Positions 8,778 through 17,502 of a DNA stretch of 32,834 nucleotides are shown here, piece after piece. The stretch spans positions 1-32,834 of the forward strand of contig NZ_JACJQL010000065.1 of NCBI RefSeq assembly GCF_014696625.1. The letters are read 5' to 3'. A program made the position numbers and the translations under genes. The stretch is from Nostoc parmelioides FACHB-3921 (lineage in GTDB: Bacteria; Cyanobacteriota; Cyanobacteriia; Cyanobacteriales; Nostocaceae). The notes beneath the pieces are model-generated. The model saw only the letters and a list, made by a program, of their open reading frames with translations, made no database searches and had not been told where the DNA came from. The stretch's first letter is position 1. Every line of letters starts with the position of its first letter.

Positions 8778-10547
8778 ATGTTTTCTTTATCTTCCCACAC
8801 CCCCCACACCTCCCCAACCTCCCCTGCCCAAAACTTCTACGATGCCTTCTTCTCCCCAATGGGCTTGGCATTACTTGTAAGTGTTGGAGCATTGATGTTA
8901 GCCAAGTCAATGGAAGGGCGAGGGGCATCAAACAAGTTAGCACGGGCGCGATGGGCAGGAAGTAGGGAGAAAACAGCAGCTCGTAAGCTGGCCTGTAAAC
9001 AGATTACTGAACGCAGACATAATAGAGTAGCTTTATATATCGGTACACCCAGATGTACTAAATTCCAAGTTGTCGGCAACAAACGCATTACCAACATTCC
9101 AGAAGATAAAAACAGGCTTTATTTGCCAGATGTGCAGCGTGGCATTTTAGTTTCTGGAAGTGGGGGGTCTGGTAAAACCTTCTCCATGATTAATCCTCTG
9201 ATACGTTCCGCCATCGACCAGGGGCTACCAATAATCATCTACGATTATAAATATTGTCATCAAGAGTCAGAAAAAGCAGAAGCCAAAGGACAAGCGCCCA
9301 AGCTGGCAGGGTATGCAGCAGAGCGTGGTTATGAAGTAACAATACTGTCTCCAGGTTTTCCAGAGTCAGGAGTAGCAAATCCCCTTGATTTTCTCCGCAG
9401 TCCGACTGATGCAGAGATGGCACGTCAGTTAGCTATCGTCCTGAACCGTAATTTTAAGCTAACAAGCGGCGACTCTTCCGATAGCGGATTTTTTGCGAAT
9501 GCAGGAGATCAGCTGGCACAGGCTATTTTTATGCTGGCACGCGGTACAAGCTTCCCGGACATTATGATGTGCCATCAACTTCTCAGTTTACCCAGGCTGA
9601 TTGACCGCATTCAGCAAGCTGACCTAAATCCTTGGGTGAAAGTTGCCTTTGACCAATTCTTATCTGTAGCTGGTAGTCCAGAAACAGCCTCCAGCATTGT
9701 TGGTACAACAAGCGGGTTGTTCACTCGCTTTATGACTCCATCAACCTTGTCTGCGTTCTGTGGAACAACAAATATTCCCTTGGACTTGACAGGACGGAAG
9801 ATGGTTATCTTCGGCATGGACAAAGAAAAACGGGATGTCATAGCCCCACTTTTAGTTTCCATTTTGCATCTTTTAGTAAGTCGAAATGTAGCTAAAAAAA
9901 GAACTGAACCCCTAGTTTTAGCATTAGATGAATTACCAACTTTGTTCCTTCCTGCTTTAGTAGATTGGCTGAATCAGAACCGAGAAGATGGTTTAGTTTC
10001 TATTTTGGGTTTCCAGAATATTTCACAGCTTGAAAAAGCATATTCAGAGGAAGTTGCTAACGCTATTTTTGGTGGTTGTGCAACAAAAGCCTTTTTTAAT
10101 CCCCAAGATGATGTAGCTGGACAAAGGTTTAGTAACTTCTTAGGAGATGAACAAATTAAGCATAAAGAACGTTCTCGTACCTCTGGCGGGAAAGGAGGAG
10201 CCAGCACATCTTTATCTGAACAAAACAGCACTAGAAACTTGTTTGAGATTAATCAATTTAACTCGTTACCAGAAGGTAGAGCCATAATTGTTAGCCCTGG
10301 ATTTAGAGGAGGCAGAGAGGTAGGGCTACCACTATTAGAACAAATTCAAATTCCCAAAACTGATAGAAATTCGGAAGTAGAGAGTGTAGAGAAATGGTAC
10401 AAATTACAGCAAAAATTCATAGCTCAATCAACATTGAGAGAGCCATCTGGTGAAGAATTGGAAATCAGAAGATTAGAAGCCGAAAGGTTATTGCCTTTAG
10501 TAGAAGAAAAGGCGGAAGCTGAAAAGATTATGCAGAATGAAATTTAG
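8778..10547 (+). CDS. VirD4/TraD-type coupling protein (T4CP)
   Basis: Coupling proteins are membrane-anchored hexameric ATPases that hand the relaxase-DNA complex to the secretion channel. From the ATG at 8778 (589 residues), a hydrophobic segment lies at about residues 25-42 (PMGLALLVSVGALML). A Walker A motif (GSGGSGKT) follows near 128-135, and a Walker B motif (LALDELP) near 382. The TraD/TraG-like stretch LVSILGFQNISQLEKAY is also present. An upstream in-frame ATG at 8724 would lie inside the opposite-strand gene and add a Phe-rich segment, so I prefer 8778. Residues 5-15 (HTPHTSPTSPA) are encoded by a C-rich tandem repeat, showing that a repeat has become part of the coding sequence. 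Only one membrane span is visible, where many relatives have two. Confidence 0.85.
   Translation: MFSLSSHTPHTSPTSPAQNFYDAFFSPMGLALLVSVGALMLAKSMEGRGASNKLARARWAGSREKTAARKLACKQITERRHNRVALYIGTPRCTKFQVVGNKRITNIPEDKNRLYLPDVQRGILVSGSGGSGKTFSMINPLIRSAIDQGLPIIIYDYKYCHQESEKAEAKGQAPKLAGYAAERGYEVTILSPGFPESGVANPLDFLRSPTDAEMARQLAIVLNRNFKLTSGDSSDSGFFANAGDQLAQAIFMLARGTSFPDIMMCHQLLSLPRLIDRIQQADLNPWVKVAFDQFLSVAGSPETASSIVGTTSGLFTRFMTPSTLSAFCGTTNIPLDLTGRKMVIFGMDKEKRDVIAPLLVSILHLLVSRNVAKKRTEPLVLALDELPTLFLPALVDWLNQNREDGLVSILGFQNISQLEKAYSEEVANAIFGGCATKAFFNPQDDVAGQRFSNFLGDEQIKHKERSRTSGGKGGASTSLSEQNSTRNLFEINQFNSLPEGRAIIVSPGFRGGREVGLPLLEQIQIPKTDRNSEVESVEKWYKLQQKFIAQSTLREPSGEELEIRRLEAERLLPLVEEKAEAEKIMQNEI
8791..8829 (+). 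repeat. C-rich short tandem repeat, right copy, within coding sequence
   Basis: CCCACACC/CTCCCC units form the inverted partner of the G-rich run at 8323-8367. This copy lies inside the first 20 codons of the coupling-protein gene. Confidence 0.75.
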
Positions 10548-10556
10548 GTGGAGAAG

Positions 10557-10958
10557 ATGAATAAGTTTTCCGATTATGAATTAGGTCTTTTAGCTAAACT
10601 ACCGTTAGATATTGCGGCCTTAGCTAATGAACATCGAATTGATATTATGAACGCGGCTGAATTTTGGGATGAACCACCATTTCCCGACAACTATATCCCA
10701 GAAATGATTGAAATCTATTACGGCAATACCCCCAGTCCTCATGTGTTTATTGTCAATGGAGAACTAGAGGACTATAGGCTAGATGATTTAAACCTTAATA
10801 CAAAGTCTATTGCTGTGCAGATTGATGATCAGTGGGCTTATATCCAAGTAGAAGGTCAAGAAATTCTTAATCGATTAGGTGGAGTGATTTTACCAGATGT
10901 AGTCATTGAACCAACCGCATTGTTAAATTCTGTTTTACAGGTAGAGAATCATGGATGA
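10557..10958 (+). CDS. Small acidic protein of the transfer region, function unknown
   Basis: The product (133 residues from ATG 10557) is acidic and soluble, without signal or membrane segment. I do not recognise a family. The middle (about residues 50-105) has alternating hydrophobic and acidic residues suggesting a small alpha/beta domain. GGAG lies just before the chosen ATG; an in-frame GTG at 10548 directly follows the coupling-protein stop and is the alternative start. The gene sits between the coupling protein and a coiled-coil protein, overlapping the latter by eight bases. It may therefore be an adaptor or chaperone for the transferred complex. This is inference from location only. 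Confidence 0.65.
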   Translation: MNKFSDYELGLLAKLPLDIAALANEHRIDIMNAAEFWDEPPFPDNYIPEMIEIYYGNTPSPHVFIVNGELEDYRLDDLNLNTKSIAVQIDDQWAYIQVEGQEILNRLGGVILPDVVIEPTALLNSVLQVENHG

Positions 10959-12348
10959 AATTAAAGCCGAAAGTAAACAGATACAGCAAGATTATTTAGA
11001 AATCCTCAATGATATCTTGCAAAAAGTTATGGAGAAAGGACAATTTCAAGGAGCAGATGCCAATAAGGATATATCAATTTTTGTAGGTAGAGAACTCCAG
11101 TATAAAGGTAATCCTCATGGTGAAGTATCGATAAATCTGGTCAAATCAGATTTAGTAGAGCAGTTGCAAAAAGCTATCAATTCTCCTCAAGAACTGAAAG
11201 GTTCTGTCCGAATTATGATTGGTAAGGACAAAGCTTTTCATGTCAAAGACGGAAAAGTTATAACAGATAAGCTGGAATTAGCTACTAAGACGGCTCAAAA
11301 CTTAACTACTAGCCAAACTAAGAATGTCGCTAAATCTCTTCAGAAATCACCAGTTAGTATCAAAGATTTACAAAGTCAAGTTGATACTTTACAGCGACAG
11401 GTCGAATCACAACAGAAAGTAATTGATAATTTCAGTAATCAGCAACAGAAATCTCCAGAAGAGATTAATGCACTATTAACTGAATTTAACAACCTCAAGG
11501 CAGCTTTTGATACACAACAGAGAACAATTGAGCAGTTACAGAAAGGTTTAACGGCAGTTAATAATCGTAATACTCCCCATGTACAGAACCCATCTTTGAA
11601 AGACTGGATAGGTAAACTCGAAACTAATGTCAAAAAATCTGCCCAAGGCTTGTATGAACAAGTTAAATCTAATTTAACTCCAAAACTAGAGGAAATTAAG
11701 ACACAAATTCAATCGGCACTGACTCCAAAGATGGATAAAATTAAGGCTCAACTAGAAAATCAGATTGAGTCTTTAAAAACAGAAATGCAATCTCAAATGG
11801 AGGCGATGAAGAATGACTTAAAAACACAAGCCGATGTTGTCAAAACTGGTATTAGTGAAGTTAAGGAGCTTGTACAGAATGAACTTCAGCAGGGTGTAGA
11901 ACGTCATCAAGGCGCTTTAGGTGCTGTTAGTAGCAAAATTTCTGAAGAAGTAAATACAGTTCACAAGCAAGTAACTCAAGCTGTTGGAGATATACATTCT
12001 GCACTCAATCATACTGTTAAGCAGAACTATGAGAAAGTAACAAATAGTGTGATGGAGGCTAAAGGGAAAGCCATTGCTAAAAGTGTTGATTCCATGCTGC
12101 GTCTTTTTGGTCAAACAAATGCAGATGGTTCAATGACTTATGAAAGTAAAAGTTTTAACTTTCATAAACAGGGTAATAATATTTCGATTACAGCTAAAGA
12201 TGGTAGACCTGTCATGGTAGAAGGTGACTTAACAACTGCTGCAACAGAAAGCGACGTTGAATCTCTCAACAAAGTAGAAACTGTTGTTCATAATTATTTG
12301 AAACCTCAAGCACCATCTCACTCACAATCATCAAAACTTAGACGCTAA
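10951..12348 (+). CDS. Long coiled-coil protein of the transfer region
   Basis: This 465-residue protein has a globular N-terminal domain (about residues 1-110). Long heptad-like, Gln- and Lys-rich helices follow from about 130 to 385. Within them, an 11-residue-like periodicity (KLEEIKTQIQSALTPKMDKI) recalls apolipoprotein-type amphipathic helices. A short C-terminal beta-rich tail ends the protein. No catalytic motif is seen. It overlaps the preceding gene by eight bases and ends two bases before the convergent relaxase gene, so no room remains for separate terminators. A structural or tethering role in DNA transfer is possible but not shown. I do not recognise a named family. Confidence 0.7.
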   Translation: MDEIKAESKQIQQDYLEILNDILQKVMEKGQFQGADANKDISIFVGRELQYKGNPHGEVSINLVKSDLVEQLQKAINSPQELKGSVRIMIGKDKAFHVKDGKVITDKLELATKTAQNLTTSQTKNVAKSLQKSPVSIKDLQSQVDTLQRQVESQQKVIDNFSNQQQKSPEEINALLTEFNNLKAAFDTQQRTIEQLQKGLTAVNNRNTPHVQNPSLKDWIGKLETNVKKSAQGLYEQVKSNLTPKLEEIKTQIQSALTPKMDKIKAQLENQIESLKTEMQSQMEAMKNDLKTQADVVKTGISEVKELVQNELQQGVERHQGALGAVSSKISEEVNTVHKQVTQAVGDIHSALNHTVKQNYEKVTNSVMEAKGKAIAKSVDSMLRLFGQTNADGSMTYESKSFNFHKQGNNISITAKDGRPVMVEGDLTTAATESDVESLNKVETVVHNYLKPQAPSHSQSSKLRR

Positions 12349-12350
12349 TT

Positions 12351-15300
12351 TTATCTTCTAAAACCTCGTCTTGGTTGTGGAGATTGTTGACGGGATATAG
12401 TCAATTTAGCTTTAACTTCTCGTTCTCTCTGTTTTTGTGTCTCTTTAATGGTTGTTAAACGCTCTTGTAATTGAGGAGTTTTGAGTAAATTATAAATGGT
12501 ACTCATCTCTAGAGTTTTCGGTTCTCTCTTCCAGGTTTCATGATTTTGAGCCTGGATTTCCCATTGGGATATATCTGATTCTAATTGCTGTTTCTGAGTA
12601 AATAATTCTTTGATAGTGGCGATAGTATTTAATTGCTGATTTAGCATTAACTCATACTTATTACTCAACTGATGAAGCGGAATAAGCTCCATCGTTCTGA
12701 TAGATTTCTCTTGTTGGCTGTGTTTTATCCACAAGCTATCAAGTTGTTGCTGTAACTGGCTAATTTGAATTTCAATAGTTGGCCTATCAATTGGAGGTGG
12801 AACTTGTGCTACTGTCTGTGAAAAATATTCCTTAACAGCTTGTTCTAAATACAGTAGCTCTTGGTTAGTCAGTCCATCAATTACTTTCTTAAATGCTGAT
12901 TGAGTCAGTTCACCAGAAAAACGCTCTTGAAGTCGTTGTTTTCGTTCAAAGTCGCTTAATTTTTTAGGTGGTGTTGGTGGGGTATGTCGTTGTTGATTAT
13001 TGTTATCTCGCCATGCTTTGAGGGTTGATGCTTCGTAATATACATTCTCGTATGCGAGTGGCCCCTGAGACACAATCAAATCATCAACCCCTTTATCCGG
13101 CCCTGGCAAAGTTACCACTTTGACCTTAGCCCCCTGTTCCTCCAGTAGCCCACCAGTACGTGAGATAGCAATCTCTATGTTCTGCTTAGTTTCCGGTCGC
13201 GTCTCGTAATCAAAGCAGCAGGTACACTCGCGCCCTGGTGTGGCGAAAACAGCTAACTCGTCCATGAGTCTAGCTTTCACCTTTTCCCCTAGCTCATCCT
13301 TACTGCGATAACCAGCATAAATTCCGGGTAGTCCAATTGCAGCATGACCTTGGCTTAACAGACTGGCTGCTTTCTTGGCTCCTTCAGTGATCGTGACTGG
13401 TAGATTATGCTTCCAAACACAATACCAAAATCCACAAGAGCGATCGCTTTCGCTTGGCTGTACCCCATGTTTTTCATAGATACGGTCTGCTACCTCATCC
13501 GGTACATTAAGCAAGAAAATACTAAGTTCAGTTTTGGGCGGATGTTCATATTTAATAAATTTGCCGGGTTTATCAGCTTTTTCTCTGGGGTTATTCGGTT
13601 TGTAGCATCCCCACAATGTTCTATCAGGTTTATCTCCAGGCTGTAAGTTAGCAAAAGACTTGGGATTAACGCCAGCATCACACCACCAGCCGCCATCTTC
13701 AATATGAGTATACTTACTCATGATTCCCAACGATAATCTACCTGTGTTCGTGCGTGGCAGATGCTCACTGTACATCAGATATTCCCAAGCCTCATGCTCC
13801 CAATCTCTGGTTTGGTGCAGACTTTTAAAATTACAAGCAGCAATTAGAGGGTGAATGGCACTACCAAATACCAATTCTCGCCAGTGTTGGGAGTCTAGCT
13901 GTTCGGACGTTTCAGCCACATTATCTGGAGTCCAGAAGGCTACTTTTGGCTGTGCTGCTTTAGGGATTGGTTTTTTAATAACAAGTTTGGGAGTAGAAGT
14001 AGGCTCTGGGGCAGAGGGCCTGGGGGGCATAGGGGAAGAATTAGTATAGGATTTCTCCTCTGCTCCCCTGCTCCCCTGCTCCCCTGCTCCTGGGCTTCGC
14101 GGTTCCTTCGCTACAATCGCAGTAGATGTAACCTTTTCTTTCTCTAGTTTTGACTGGCGTTGCTTCTCTAATTCTTTCTGCCGTAGTAGCGCCAGTGCAT
14201 TTTCCTTAGCCCTACTTGACTGCGCTAGGGCTAGTAAATCGTCTTTATTTTCCGTGTACAGTTTTAATTCATACCTAGCACGGCTAACTGCAACATAAAA
14301 GCTTTCTTGCCCAATAGTGTAATCCGCCGCTATCAGCACTCGGTCTGCCGTTTTGCCCTGGCTACTGTACGTAGTGCTGACTGTTGCATAATCCAAGTGT
14401 TGGGCTTGTTGTAGGTTGATAAATTCAGTTTGACCACTATCTAAATACTCGATTTGAGCGTTAGAACCAGCAATGCCCTTAACTACAAACTCCTGACCGT
14501 TGCGTCGTCCTAATTGACGATCATTTTTTGTCCAGCGTAGGCGATCGCCCAGGGCAATTTCAAGGAGTTGACGTTGGTAAACCGCTTTCCTAAATCCCGT
14601 GTCTACCTGAAAGTGTTGCCCATCAGGAGCTTTGAGTCTTAGCCCGTCATCATCCTTACCAACTACTTCATATAATTGGCCTTTCTCCAACCCCCGGCGT
14701 TTGGAACTGCGAGTGGGCATGACCATATCACCCAATTCAAAGTTATGGGTGTAGCGCATTTGCACGGAAGTTAAGTCTTTGGCTTGCAGTTGGGTGATGG
14801 TGGTCGCAGTCCCTAAACTACCTTCAGTTTTTAAATGCTCCCGAATCGCTTGCGTAATTGCCAAACGCTCTTTATTGGTTCCAGCTAATACGAGGGTTTG
14901 CGCTCTTTGTTCGGGTGTGGCTGTTATATAGTCACGGGCGATCGCCGCAATTTTGGATTCTGCCGTTACAGTCTCAATACAACCGTTTTCATCCAAACGG
15001 TTAAATCCTTCCTCAATTTGACCATCAGCAATTAAGTCTACTGCTAATTTCAGCTTCGGCGCACGTTGCCTCAAAGATTCATTTAAGTGGCTGGTCTTAA
15101 TTCCCGCCTGTTGCAAAGACTTGAACGGGTTGCCAGCTTCTACTGCTGATAACTGTTTTGTATCTCCTACTAACAAAACTCTGGCTTGCTCAAGGGTTGC
15201 CCGTTCTAGAAGAGCAAGGGCATCTTTGGCACTAAGTAACCCTGCTTCATCCACCACCCAAATTTGATTTGGTTCAATTTCTGCTTGTGGCTCAGAAACT

Positions 15301-16712
15301 AGCAGCCTAGCAACAGTTTCGGCTTGGATATCCAACTCTTGACCCAAAACCTTAGCAGCCATCGAACTGGGGGCAAAGCCTTTAATGGTATGGCCTGAAG
15401 TGGTGGCGATTTCCTTCAACTCCTTGAGAGCGAAAGTTTTACCAGCACCGGCTACCCCCTGCCATGCCGTAAATTGGTCAGTTGTAGTTGCCGCATCTAG
15501 GACGGCTCGACGCTGATCCGGGTTCAAAGCAGTTGTTTCCAAATGGTTTTCCACTACTTCCGGGTGAGCCAGAGGACTAACTCTACCTTGCCCAGACTGC
15601 ATCAATTTAATAGTTGCCAGTTCTCGATTAACTGCTGCGAGTGTTGTAAAGTCGCGCTTTTCGGGAGATAAGCTGAGTAATTCCGAGTTAGCTTTAACTA
15701 ACGGCTCGATAAGGCTTACATCTGTGGCTAGTCCTTGATTGAGAATGAATTTTTCTAAGTCTTCTTGAGTAAAAGCTACATTTCTTTCTGAACAGTGAGC
15801 GATCGCCTCCTCTAAATTCTCATAACTCACTAACCGGGGCTGTAGCTCCGGCTGTGCCTCAAGAGGTTCTACAAATTGGATACCCAGTGCTGCCGCTTCC
15901 TCTCGCCACTTTGCTTTCAACTCATTCGGGTTGATTTTCTGCTTGATGTTACGAGTAGCAGTCCAAGCCGCTTCTCGCTCTGCCCAAGTTGCGTTTTCCC
16001 CTGCTGCATTCAGTATCTGCTGCCGTCGTTTAGAAAACTCTCTTAAATCCTCATCTCGAAAGCCTTTAATCTCAAACTGCCCGTGTTCTCTTGCTTTTAC
16101 CTCGTAACCTAGCTTTTGTACCTCAAGAGCTAGGTGGTTCTGGTACACCATGCCCAGAAACTTCTTATTTTTGAAAATCTCATCATTGAAAAGACTGTAC
16201 CACTGACCAGTTTCAAGCTGCGTCATATTCATGACTAAAGCATGAGTGTGGAGATGCGGATCTAGTTCCCTAGTTTCGATGTGGTCAAACTCGGCGATGA
16301 CTAGGTTGTTAGTGCTGATTAGTTGCTGCCCTTTCTCGGTTGTGGCTCTGGTGTAGCTATAACGTTCCTCAATCAGTTTAATGGTTTTTTGCACTGCTAA
16401 CTGATGAGCAGTAATCAGCCTTTCATCCCCATCTACCAACGCTTGCAAACTCACACTCTTCGGTGCAGAGAAAGTAAAGTCTGTTGCTGCTCGTCGTTGT
16501 GAAGAGTCTAACTTTCTGGCACAGAGGTTTTGGCTGCCATCAGGCGACAACCCATTGACAATGTTGAAGAAGGTTTCTTGATCATCCACTGCTCCTGACA
16601 ATCCTAATTTCTTCGCACCTTTACCACACCAGCGTGAAGCACCTTCTTGGTAATACCCTTCCATGAAGTAATGTACTGCTTGCTGGGGTTCTGTGTTTTT
16701 TCCTGTTAGCAC
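12351..16712 (-). CDS. MobF (TrwC/TraI-like) relaxase-helicase with C-terminal DUF3854/TOPRIM-like domain
   Basis: The relaxase nicks the transfer origin and stays attached to the strand. The N-terminal domain has candidate catalytic tyrosines (Y15, Y20, Y21), the KSVS motif near residue 85 and the metal-binding HLHTH triad at 153-157. A superfamily 1 helicase follows: Walker A (GVAGAGKT) near 420, Walker B (VVDEAG) near 487, and YSSQGKT with VAVSRAR near 784-815. A low-complexity linker (about 860-905), encoded by an 8-base tandem repeat, joins a third domain (about 1000-1240). That domain carries ITEGAKKAASLL, CCFDYET and GPDKGVDDLI, the pattern of TOPRIM-like DUF3854 domains seen in primase-type proteins. 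A helical tail ends the protein. The third domain could support primer synthesis or strand handling after transfer; this is inference. The start overlaps the upstream small gene by seven bases. Confidence 0.9.
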   Translation of the reverse strand: MLTGKNTEPQQAVHYFMEGYYQEGASRWCGKGAKKLGLSGAVDDQETFFNIVNGLSPDGSQNLCARKLDSSQRRAATDFTFSAPKSVSLQALVDGDERLITAHQLAVQKTIKLIEERYSYTRATTEKGQQLISTNNLVIAEFDHIETRELDPHLHTHALVMNMTQLETGQWYSLFNDEIFKNKKFLGMVYQNHLALEVQKLGYEVKAREHGQFEIKGFRDEDLREFSKRRQQILNAAGENATWAEREAAWTATRNIKQKINPNELKAKWREEAAALGIQFVEPLEAQPELQPRLVSYENLEEAIAHCSERNVAFTQEDLEKFILNQGLATDVSLIEPLVKANSELLSLSPEKRDFTTLAAVNRELATIKLMQSGQGRVSPLAHPEVVENHLETTALNPDQRRAVLDAATTTDQFTAWQGVAGAGKTFALKELKEIATTSGHTIKGFAPSSMAAKVLGQELDIQAETVARLLVSEPQAEIEPNQIWVVDEAGLLSAKDALALLERATLEQARVLLVGDTKQLSAVEAGNPFKSLQQAGIKTSHLNESLRQRAPKLKLAVDLIADGQIEEGFNRLDENGCIETVTAESKIAAIARDYITATPEQRAQTLVLAGTNKERLAITQAIREHLKTEGSLGTATTITQLQAKDLTSVQMRYTHNFELGDMVMPTRSSKRRGLEKGQLYEVVGKDDDGLRLKAPDGQHFQVDTGFRKAVYQRQLLEIALGDRLRWTKNDRQLGRRNGQEFVVKGIAGSNAQIEYLDSGQTEFINLQQAQHLDYATVSTTYSSQGKTADRVLIAADYTIGQESFYVAVSRARYELKLYTENKDDLLALAQSSRAKENALALLRQKELEKQRQSKLEKEKVTSTAIVAKEPRSPGAGEQGSRGAEEKSYTNSSPMPPRPSAPEPTSTPKLVIKKPIPKAAQPKVAFWTPDNVAETSEQLDSQHWRELVFGSAIHPLIAACNFKSLHQTRDWEHEAWEYLMYSEHLPRTNTGRLSLGIMSKYTHIEDGGWWCDAGVNPKSFANLQPGDKPDRTLWGCYKPNNPREKADKPGKFIKYEHPPKTELSIFLLNVPDEVADRIYEKHGVQPSESDRSCGFWYCVWKHNLPVTITEGAKKAASLLSQGHAAIGLPGIYAGYRSKDELGEKVKARLMDELAVFATPGRECTCCFDYETRPETKQNIEIAISRTGGLLEEQGAKVKVVTLPGPDKGVDDLIVSQGPLAYENVYYEASTLKAWRDNNNQQRHTPPTPPKKLSDFERKQRLQERFSGELTQSAFKKVIDGLTNQELLYLEQAVKEYFSQTVAQVPPPIDRPTIEIQISQLQQQLDSLWIKHSQQEKSIRTMELIPLHQLSNKYELMLNQQLNTIATIKELFTQKQQLESDISQWEIQAQNHETWKREPKTLEMSTIYNLLKTPQLQERLTTIKETQKQREREVKAKLTISRQQSPQPRRGFRR
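14056..14092 (-). repeat. 8-base tandem repeat (CTGCTCCC) inside the relaxase gene
   Basis: About four consecutive copies of CTGCTCCC encode part of the Gly/Glu/Ser/Pro linker between the helicase and TOPRIM-like domains. Because the period is not a multiple of three, successive copies are read in different frames, and changes in copy number would shift the frame. Confidence 0.8.
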
Positions 16713-17155
16713 TGAACACTCCTCTCATAGAATGTCAGGTTTAAAGGTTGGAACAGTTCAGGTATTTGATGAGGATTGCTGATGATAAATTCAAGTTCTA
16801 TATCTGCATAATTGTTGAGTTCGCTTATTAAGTTTTCAAAGTGAATTTCATCAACACACCACACTTTAAATGAGGCGCAACAGTTGGGCTTTAGCTCACA
16901 AAAGAATTTTTCACTCTTAGGCAATATCTGAAATATTTCTACTGCCTGTTTATGGTATTTACAAAAATTAAACCCTACCCAGTTAACTTGTTGGAAATCA
17001 GCTACTCGAATTACTACATCAGCAGAAGATTTGTTTCTGGATAATGATTGACTACTCCAGTAACAGCTATTTACCCAATAACACATCGACATCATTTGAT
17101 GCGCTTGGGTCTTCAAAAGCGAAGCATTTACTTGATGTAGTATTTTGTAATTCAA
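16706..17155 (-). CDS. Cysteine-rich small protein upstream of the relaxase, function unknown
   Basis: This 149-residue product is not recognised. It has eight cysteines, including FCELKPNCCASFKVWC in the middle, but no clear zinc-finger spacing. A C-terminal acidic helix is followed by a proline-containing tail. It precedes the relaxase in the same direction and overlaps it by seven bases, so the two are probably co-transcribed from the divergent region 17156-17502. Accessory proteins that bind the transfer origin are often encoded at this position, but nothing in the sequence proves DNA binding. It might instead be a regulator. Confidence 0.55.
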   Translation of the reverse strand: MNYKILHQVNASLLKTQAHQMMSMCYWVNSCYWSSQSLSRNKSSADVVIRVADFQQVNWVGFNFCKYHKQAVEIFQILPKSEKFFCELKPNCCASFKVWCVDEIHFENLISELNNYADIELEFIISNPHQIPELFQPLNLTFYERSVQC

Positions 17156-17502
17156 AACTTTATATTAGTTAATACAGAATTTCTCTGCCCAACTAAATTT
17201 TAAAACAAGTGCTTTTTTCTGGCAAAACTTTTTTGCGTACTGTGCGAAAAGTTTATTTTTTGGTGGTGACATGGTTTTCACATAAAACTGACATGAATTT
17301 GCCGTGAAACTGCCATAGTTTTACCAAGGATTTAACATTGCTTCCATGTTAAGAAACTTAGAGTTCCCATAAAAATGACATAGTTTTCACATAGTATTAA
17401 CATGAGAATCACGAGAGTTTACCATAGATTTCACATAAAACAGGCAGCGCACGCTGATGTGTTTTGTTACCAAGATTTTCATCTACTGAGTCATCAAATT
17501 TT
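17156..17502. promoter_or_regulatory. Divergent intergenic region with four iterated repeats: candidate centromere (parC) and/or oriT
   Basis: Four related blocks begin at about 17267, 17311, 17376 and 17421. They share the core CATAGTTTTCACATA (variants CATGGTTTTCACATAAAA, CATAGTTTTACCA and CATAGATTTCACATAAAA). The blocks at 17267 and 17376 are about 31 bases and match at roughly 25 positions, including a trailing CATGA. Starts are 44, 65 and 45 bases apart, close to whole helical turns. A separate inverted repeat (AAACTTTT at 17225-17232, AAAAGTTT at 17247-17254) lies to the left. In ParMRC systems the ParR-binding repeats lie upstream of parM, as here. The relaxase operon starts on the other side, so an oriT here is also possible. 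Confidence 0.65.
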
